Source: Benthicola sp964195715 (GTDB lineage: Bacteria > Gemmatimonadota > Gemmatimonadetes > Palauibacterales > Palauibacteraceae). Taken from it: 10,100 bases of DNA. The first letter of the stretch is position 1. The number at the start of each line of letters is the position of its first letter. The stretch is from positions 1 to 10,100 of the forward strand of contig CAXMRU010000071.1 in NCBI GenBank assembly GCA_964195715.1. The letters run 5' to 3'. Position numbers and translations under genes: made by a program. Below are positions 6,132 through 10,100 of the stretch, piece after piece. Below the pieces are notes generated by a model, which did no database searches, was not told the DNA's origin, and saw only the letters and a program-made list of their open reading frames with translations.

Positions 6132-6188
6132 CGGAGGGGCAGGGATTCGAACCCTGAAGCCCTTGCGGGCGCCGGTTTTCGAAACCGG
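6132..6188 (-). pseudogene. tRNA-Ser(CGA) 3' fragment, likely attachment site
   Basis: On the minus strand the anticodon arm is CCGGT-TTCGAAA-ACCGG (anticodon CGA), then variable arm GCCC-GCAA-GGGC, T arm CAGGG-TTCGAAT-CCCTG, acceptor half CCCCTCC and discriminator G. The D arm and 5' acceptor strand are missing. Bases flanking the anticodon stem extend the pairing to 8 bp (GCGCCGGT/ACCGGCGC), possibly a product of the recombination junction. The variable-arm stem differs from the UGA fragment by a compensated pair, so the two fragments come from two genuine isoacceptors, not from one duplicated copy. Confidence 0.85.
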
Positions 6189-6211
6189 CGCAAGACTGTG
6201 ACGTCGGTCTC

Positions 6212-6227
6212 CATGTTTCTCTACATG
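6212..6227. repeat. Dyad CATGT-N6-ACATG, first copy
   Basis: CATGT-TTCTCT-ACATG lies 24 bp from the truncated edge of the tRNA-Ser(CGA) fragment. A near-identical block recurs at 9607-9622 beside a tRNA-Ala fragment; 19 of 22 bases agree across 6211-6232 and 9606-9627. Candidate binding site for a recombinase or directionality factor. Confidence 0.5.
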
Positions 6228-6265
6228 TTCGGTCCCGCATCGGATGCAGAAACGGCGAGACAAGT

Positions 6266-6280
6266 CCGCATTTGATGCGG
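6266..6280. repeat. Dyad CCGCAT-TTG-ATGCGG
   Basis: Perfect 6-bp inverted repeat with a 3-nt spacer between the Ser and Ala tRNA fragments. Related half sites (GCATCGGATGC just upstream, TGCGGATG downstream) suggest a small protein-binding cluster. Function unknown. Confidence 0.4.
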
Positions 6281-6334
6281 AAGTGACCCCAGAACTATGC
6301 AGATACTGCGGATGTCAGGGGGTAGCTCTTAGAA

Positions 6335-6378
6335 TTTGCAACCAGGAGGTCAGCGGTTCGATTCCGCTCGGCTCCATT
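6335..6378 (+). repeat. tRNA-Ala(UGC) 3' fragment, left copy of 44-bp direct repeat
   Basis: Starts exactly at the anticodon loop TTTGCAA (anticodon TGC), then CCAGG, AGGTC, T arm AGCGG-TTCGATT-CCGCT, acceptor half CGGCTCC with T70 (consistent with the G3:U70 identity pair of tRNA-Ala), and discriminator A. No CCA is encoded. The 5' half is missing, although 6318-6334 (GGGGGTAGCTCTTAGAA) looks like a shrunken acceptor/D-arm remnant. Identical over 44 bp to 9497-9540, with flanking bases different on both sides. Confidence 0.85.
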
Positions 6379-6401
6379 CTCCCCCGTCGGTAGTTCGCTC
6401 G

Positions 6402-8957
6402 CTAACGCTCACTCGGTGTCTCGCCGCTTTGCGCCTCGACAGCGAATCCGATCGGCTCCACTAACGGCAGCGCCCTCAAGGGCGAGAAGGGACCGGTCGC
6501 CGCCCAAGCCGTCATTCCGTAGGCCGCCGCGCCCAGGAATAGGACCGCGGTGAAGCCCCACGACATCGCCACGAACATTCCGGTCACGGCGGCGAACACG
6601 CCGCAGACTCCATTGACGGCCCACAGCCAGGGAACGAGCTCGGGGACCCTGGCGCGCTCGAGAAGACGTACGCCCAGCGGATACATGGTGCCCATGAACA
6701 GCGCCAGCGGCGCGACGAGCGCGACCGCCATGGTAATCCGCAATCCCTTCGGGAGCGCGTAGGCCGCCTCCGTTACCCACGGCACGGCCAGCGCGGTGAG
6801 CAGTACGGCCCCTGTCACGACACCCACCGAAACTCTCCACGCATCAATCGGCAATCGGGTAGAGAGCGCACTTCCGAGGCCTCCGAACAGCAGGAGTGCA
6901 AATAAGACCACGGACAGGGCGTATGTCGGGTGTCCCAGGAAGACGATGTATCGCTGGATCACAGCGATCTCGACCCACATGAATCCCAGTCCGATGCCTG
7001 CGAAGTATGCCACGGGGCGCACGTACTCTCTCAACCGGGTGCGATTCTGCACAGCCTTCCTCGCCTCCCAGCGATGCAATGGTAGGGTCACGATACGATC
7101 ACTCAGGATCAGGAAGACGACGAGGAGTAGAATGATAAACATACTACTCTTGCTCCCCAAAGAGGAGTCTCCCGACCGTATCGCCACAACCCAACTCGCG
7201 AAGGGACGTCGCGTGTTGAAGAAGAAGGGGCGGTCATCATCCGGCGGCGACAGATCGAGGTGGGATCGGGACCAAGAAGCGGGATCTCCACGCAGCACGG
7301 TGTCTACTTCGAGTCGATCGTCCGGTTCTGGTTCCGGGTCGGGCCACAGCGTGCGGAACCCGCTCTCGTCCGACCAGTTCCGCAGCGCTCGTATCTCCTG
7401 CGGGGTAAACGGCGTTCGCTTCATGACGGCTGTGGAAACGTTGAGGGCGAAGGCGCTCCTAGCGTAGATGAGGGCAATATGAGCCCCCGGGTCTTCGACC
7501 CCGGCGGCGTGTAGGGCGTAGCGCATGAGACTGATGACCTTTGCTGTGGTCCCATACTCAACTGGGTGGTACCACCTCGAGACACTCAGGACCCCATCCT
7601 CCTCCAGGTGCTCGAGGTACAGAGCGAAGGCCTCGGTGGTGTACAGCCCGTTCTCGGACATCACCATCGATCCTGTTATGGACGAGGCAAAGGAGTCGAT
7701 CATCGACATCTGTATTAGGTCATAGCGATCCTCGGAGCGCGACAGAACGTTGCGCGCGTCGCCGATCTCCAGTTGGACCTGGGGCAGGCTGTAGGTGCCG
7801 CCACTGAAGTCGACGAACTGCTCGTTGACCGCGCGCACGACATCCGGGTTAAGCTCGACGACGTGCACCCTCTCGGCACCGAAATGCAGTGCGGCGAGCA
7901 CGTCGCGGCCTCCTCCTCCTCCGATCACAAAAGCCCGCTCAAGGTGATCCCGCACTACGTGGTGGCCCGCCGACGTAACATCAGCCTCGAGGAAGTGCTG
8001 GTCTCGACCGACCCACTGTGGGCCATCTTTAATGATCTGGGTTCCCGCACCGGCATCGAGTTGAACCCACAGGATTTCCGGTGCATCTCCCTCGTAACGA
8101 TCGCTCATGCCCCACCCCATCTGCCAACGGTTCACGATGGCCTGCGCATTCACCTCCGGGTCACTAGCTATGAGAATGTCAACGGCTTGTTGGGCGCCAG
8201 GAACATTCGCGGTGACATTGACCCGAGCCAAGTGGTTCCAGCCGACCCACAGGTTCTGCCGTTGGTCCTGGCCTTTGGCCATTCGTAGCGCCGTCATGGG
8301 AGGCCAGACAGCTGCAAGGAGCACCAGCGTGCTAATGCCTGCCAACGTGATTCCGGCGCGTCGCGTAGCAGTGCCGCCGGCGGTGAGGGCAAGCAACAGA
8401 GCGGCCCCGGCACACGGCACACCGCAAGCGAGGACTACATTCTGGGCTGAAAGGACGTCGAGCAACGGCACGGCTAGCAAGCAGCCCAATGCGGCACCGG
8501 ACAGATCGCACCAGTACACCCGGGCCACATCTTCGTGGTACTCGGCGAGAAGGAAGGCAACGACCCAGCCGGTAAGCCAGAAGGTCCCGAAGAACAGCCC
8601 GCCGGCCGCCAGGATGTGCACGGGTGTGTACCCGCCCCCTGTGTACCAGCTCCCCAGGGGGAGCAAGCCCAAGCCAACGAAGCCGAACACCCCCACAACG
8701 AGGGCCACCGCCGCTCGAATGAGCATGGTGGAGGCATCCTCGAGCGTTGGCGGGCGCTGGCCGCCTCGTCGCAGGAATACGTTCGTTGCCGATGCTGCCA
8801 GTCCGAGCATGACCAGCGCGATGATCGCGAATGAGAAGTGGTGGCCGACCGTGGCCGAGAGGAGACGGCTGAGGGCAATCTGGAGGATGAGCACCGTCAC
8901 TCCCACCAGCCCGATGGCCAACAGCACCTTTCTGGGAGCTCGATTACCGTTCACCAC
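6402..8957 (-). CDS. Polytopic membrane protein with spermidine-synthase-like (SpeE-type) domain
   Basis: 851 residues in three parts. About seven hydrophobic segments span residues 11-222. A cytoplasmic Rossmann domain covers about 235-585, with the nucleotide motif FVIGGGGGRDVLAAL (343-357), acidic E368 in VVELNP and GDARNVL (399-405). Six or seven further membrane segments span about 606-820. This is the family of large transmembrane proteins annotated as spermidine synthases. The aminopropyltransferase signature after the fourth strand (D-S-x-D-P-x-G-P) is not present; the sequence there is YDLIQMSMIDSFASSITG, so polyamine synthesis is doubtful. A DDRPFFF motif (574-580), typical of this membrane group, precedes the second membrane block. 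Start is GTG 8957 or GTG 8954; an in-frame TGA lies six codons upstream of 8957. The ribosome site is poor, but a short upstream ORF with a strong site ends in a GTGA overlap. It is the sole large gene between the tRNA-Ala repeats and ends 24 nt from the left one. Confidence 0.82.
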   Translation of the reverse strand: MVNGNRAPRKVLLAIGLVGVTVLILQIALSRLLSATVGHHFSFAIIALVMLGLAASATNVFLRRGGQRPPTLEDASTMLIRAAVALVVGVFGFVGLGLLPLGSWYTGGGYTPVHILAAGGLFFGTFWLTGWVVAFLLAEYHEDVARVYWCDLSGAALGCLLAVPLLDVLSAQNVVLACGVPCAGAALLLALTAGGTATRRAGITLAGISTLVLLAAVWPPMTALRMAKGQDQRQNLWVGWNHLARVNVTANVPGAQQAVDILIASDPEVNAQAIVNRWQMGWGMSDRYEGDAPEILWVQLDAGAGTQIIKDGPQWVGRDQHFLEADVTSAGHHVVRDHLERAFVIGGGGGRDVLAALHFGAERVHVVELNPDVVRAVNEQFVDFSGGTYSLPQVQLEIGDARNVLSRSEDRYDLIQMSMIDSFASSITGSMVMSENGLYTTEAFALYLEHLEEDGVLSVSRWYHPVEYGTTAKVISLMRYALHAAGVEDPGAHIALIYARSAFALNVSTAVMKRTPFTPQEIRALRNWSDESGFRTLWPDPEPEPDDRLEVDTVLRGDPASWSRSHLDLSPPDDDRPFFFNTRRPFASWVVAIRSGDSSLGSKSSMFIILLLVVFLILSDRIVTLPLHRWEARKAVQNRTRLREYVRPVAYFAGIGLGFMWVEIAVIQRYIVFLGHPTYALSVVLFALLLFGGLGSALSTRLPIDAWRVSVGVVTGAVLLTALAVPWVTEAAYALPKGLRITMAVALVAPLALFMGTMYPLGVRLLERARVPELVPWLWAVNGVCGVFAAVTGMFVAMSWGFTAVLFLGAAAYGMTAWAATGPFSPLRALPLVEPIGFAVEAQSGETPSER

Positions 8958-9061
8958 CGAGCCGCTGCAGCAGATTCACGATGGACGGGGAATACCATCA
9001 GTCGCCGCGCACTTCTGGCTGCGAAGGAAAGACCTCGCTTCGCCATCGCAAGGCAAGCCAT
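8951..9061 (-). CDS. Candidate 36-residue leader ORF coupled to the membrane-protein gene
   Basis: ATG 9061 is preceded by GGAGGAGGG six bases upstream, one of the strongest ribosome sites in the window. The product starts MACLAMAKRGLSFAARSARR, is basic and has no recognisable domain. Its TGA (8953-8951) overlaps the GTG at 8954 as GTGA, the classic arrangement for translational coupling, and the downstream gene lacks a good site of its own. It could be a real leader peptide or a chance ORF; the frame continues upstream to 9349 without support. Confidence 0.35.
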   Translation of the reverse strand: MACLAMAKRGLSFAARSARRLMVFPVHRESAAAARW

Positions 9062-9496
9062 ATCGATCCCTCCTCCAGCCCATGCAAAACGAGAATGCCA
9101 GCACGCGTTACGCTCCGGTGCGAGGTGCCAAGGACCGACCGCGATTAGCTTCTCCGTGCCGAACGCGCCGCTCGACCTTGGATTGTCGTCCCCGGAACTC
9201 GCTGCGGCAAAGCCGACCCTAGAGCGAAACGGAACTCTACACCCCGGGCGAAGATAGGGAAAGCGCAGAGCACGGTTTGCACCTTGATTCAGAGCGGCGA
9301 GATTTCTACAGGCAAGATCGGCGGCACCTGGTGGATCGCCGGTCGGCATTACTGGGCCTCCTCCCCACCGGCCCCAAAAAGTGACACAAAACTGTCTCAG
9401 CGCGAGCGCGCGTCAGCGGTCGTGAGCGAGCGCAGAACTGACTGAATCTGGCGTCAGCAAGCGCCAACCGGCGTCAGCTGGCGGATGAAGCGTTGC
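9062..9496. other. Non-coding stretch upstream of the membrane-protein gene
   Basis: Open frames here have no recognisable protein content. The part from 9400 is rich in short repeats (GCGTCAGC three times) and dyads, leading into the tRNA-Ala fragment. Confidence 0.45.
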
Positions 9497-9600
9497 TTTG
9501 CAACCAGGAGGTCAGCGGTTCGATTCCGCTCGGCTCCATTGCTGTAACCTACCATAACATCTGCAGTTATGCGTCACGCAGTCGCGCTCACGCGTCACTG
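9410..9600 (+). repeat. GCGTCA repeats on both sides of the right tRNA-Ala fragment
   Basis: GCGTCA occurs at 9410, 9451, 9471, 9571 and 9592; the first three continue as GCGTCAGC, the last two as GCGTCAC. The two inner pairs have spacings of 20 and 21 bp (two helical turns) and bracket the 44-bp tRNA-Ala repeat at 21-26 and 30 bp. This symmetrical layout resembles recombinase arm sites around a core. Confidence 0.5.
9497..9540 (+). repeat. tRNA-Ala(UGC) 3' fragment, right copy of 44-bp direct repeat
   Basis: Identical to 6335-6378 from the anticodon loop to two bases past the discriminator A. The 20-30 bases before it (TCAGCTGG, then AAGCG and TTGC) loosely recall a D arm, but the 5' anticodon stem does not pair with CCAGG (expected CCTGG), so no complete tRNA is formed. 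Confidence 0.85.
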
Positions 9601-9606
9601 GGTGTC

Positions 9607-9622
9607 CATGTTTGTTTACATG
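9607..9622. repeat. Dyad CATGT-N6-ACATG, second copy
   Basis: CATGT-TTGTTT-ACATG, 66 bp after the right tRNA-Ala fragment, with the shared context CCATGTTT..TACATGTT.GG also found at 6211-6232. Confidence 0.5.
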
Positions 9623-9990
9623 TTTGGGCTTGAAGCAAAGCTGGTGCCCGTGCGGGCGGCGGTCTGTTTTTGCCGGTTAGCAGTCCCGGCTGGGCATCAG
9701 GACCCTGAGACTGGCACCTCTCTGGCGCGCGACCAGACCGCCCAGCCCCACCCTTCACCGGGACCAACCTCCGGTCATGCCAGAAACGCTGCGAGAGCAT
9801 TTCATAGGCCCGGTCTCAGGTCTGAGTTGGGGGAGCCGTTGATCTGCTGAGGCCGGAGTTACTTCCAGCGCCCGGCCCCGCGCCTGGCAGCATCAGAACT
9901 CGCGAAACAGGCGCGGCTCTTCAGGGCTGGCCCCTACCCACATCAGCGCGTCACCGTCCTGATCTGCAGACAAAGCGTCTCAGAAAGCGG
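9623..9990. other. Stretch without a recognisable gene
   Basis: Open frames on both strands give Pro/Arg/Ala-rich translations with no domain and no good ribosome site. A weak GCCC-GTGC-GGGC hairpin at 9646-9657 is followed at some distance by five T residues (9667-9671). Nothing else is supported. Confidence 0.45.
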
Positions 9991-10100
9991 TTACAAGAAC
10001 CGGAAGAAATGCCGGACTGTCAGGACCGCGAAGAGGACCGCGCCTGCAGCAGCCAATACGATCAGCGTTTCCAATGGTTCTCGTTCCTGAGACGTCTCGC
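9991..10100 (-). CDS. C-terminal end of a membrane-anchored protein (partial, runs off right edge)
   Basis: The minus-strand frame is open from the right edge to TAA 9993-9991 and gives 36 residues: a polar part (ETSQEREP), then a transmembrane helix LIVLAAAGAVLFAVLTV ending in the basic/aromatic tail RHFFRFL. The helix followed at once by stop suggests a C-terminal tail anchor or the last helix of a polytopic protein. Family cannot be named from so little. It converges on nothing and ends before the repeat-rich region, so it probably marks resumption of ordinary chromosome. Confidence 0.5.
   Translation of the reverse strand, partial: ETSQEREPLETLIVLAAAGAVLFAVLTVRHFFRFL

Larger units (their letters stand above)
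5041..6188. mobile_element. Putative single-gene cassette between tRNA-Ser 3' fragments
   Basis: Two tRNA-Ser 3' fragments in the same orientation, 1091 bp apart, bracket one complete gene (the lipoprotein) and the repeat arrays. They share 33 identical bases (5036-5068 and 6127-6159) and diverge only in the variable-arm stem and anticodon region. There is no recombinase inside; a recombinase tail lies just outside the left fragment. The mobile nature is inferred from this layout. Confidence 0.45.
6335..9540. mobile_element. Putative single-gene cassette between 44-bp tRNA-Ala repeats
   Basis: Two perfect direct copies of the tRNA-Ala 3' end, 3162 bp apart, enclose one large membrane-protein gene, a possible leader ORF and about 430 bp of non-coding DNA. 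The layout is that of attL/attR around an inserted element, but no recombinase lies inside, so the element would be non-autonomous or reduced. Mobility is inferred from layout. Confidence 0.5.

Noticed and set aside
5041..6188. Complete tRNA-Ser genes on the minus strand
   Set aside because: The acceptor 5' half and D arm were looked for upstream of both anticodon stems and are absent; only the 3' parts exist.
4900..6263. Proteins containing RIPAPPLYL or RRGRDSNP-like strings
   Set aside because: These are translations through the tRNA-Ser fragments, a common source of false ORFs.
9062..9349. N-terminal part of a 132-codon minus-strand ORF
   Set aside because: No domain, no ribosome site at its start, composition like antisense or intergenic DNA; only the last 36 codons have initiation support.
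9646..9671. Rho-independent terminator
   Set aside because: The stem is only 4 bp and the T-run begins 9 nt after it; too weak to call.
1042..9836. Shared 13-base string CTGAGTTGGGGGA at 1042 and 9824
   Set aside because: Flanks do not match and one copy lies by the peroxiredoxin ribosome site; most likely chance.
9569..9850. Plus-strand ORF of 93 codons after the right tRNA-Ala fragment
   Set aside because: It starts in repeat DNA, runs through the CATGT dyad, is Pro/Arg/His-rich and shows no domain or ribosome site.

Overview
The window is GC-rich bacterial chromosome with two distinct halves. The host cannot be fixed from sequence alone. High-GC codon use, GTG starts with strong Shine-Dalgarno sites, tRNA genes without an encoded CCA, and a small lipoprotein of a type common in Gemmatimonadota make that phylum a reasonable but unproven guess.

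Left half (1-4620, all on the minus strand) is a compact thiol/flavin redox operon. In transcription order it holds an OsmC-family protein, an FMO-like flavoprotein, a group A FAD oxidoreductase of the geranylgeranyl-reductase/PHBH type, and a MaoC-like hydratase. After a 109-bp gap carrying a perfect 14-bp palindrome come a 1-Cys peroxiredoxin and the N-terminal receiver domain of what is probably a response-regulator/thioredoxin-reductase fusion, cut by the window edge. The first four genes are separated by 13-28 nt and look co-transcribed. The likely common theme is handling of organic peroxides or oxidised, electrophilic metabolites; the substrate is unknown.

Right half (about 4700-9630) is a patchwork of tRNA 3'-end fragments and single-gene cassettes. 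A hydrolase-like tail and the C-terminal catalytic end of a tyrosine recombinase run up to a tRNA-Ser(UGA) 3' fragment. That is followed by helically phased short direct repeats resembling integrase arm sites, a lipoprotein gene (NTF2/SnoaL-like), and a tRNA-Ser(CGA) 3' fragment. Next come a 145-bp spacer with dyads and a tRNA-Ala(UGC) 3' fragment. Then follows one large polytopic membrane protein with a spermidine-synthase-like domain, and an identical 44-bp copy of the tRNA-Ala fragment. All four tRNA fragments start at the anticodon stem-loop and end at the discriminator base, the geometry left by tyrosine recombinases that cross over in the anticodon loop. The most interesting reading is two adjacent small cassettes (about 1.1 kb and 3.2 kb), each carrying one cargo gene between direct repeats of a tRNA 3' end. 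They would be integrase-less or decayed relatives of tRNA-seeded islands.

The right edge (9991-10100, minus) holds the last 36 codons of another gene, ending in a transmembrane helix. The 9623-9990 stretch shows no convincing gene.
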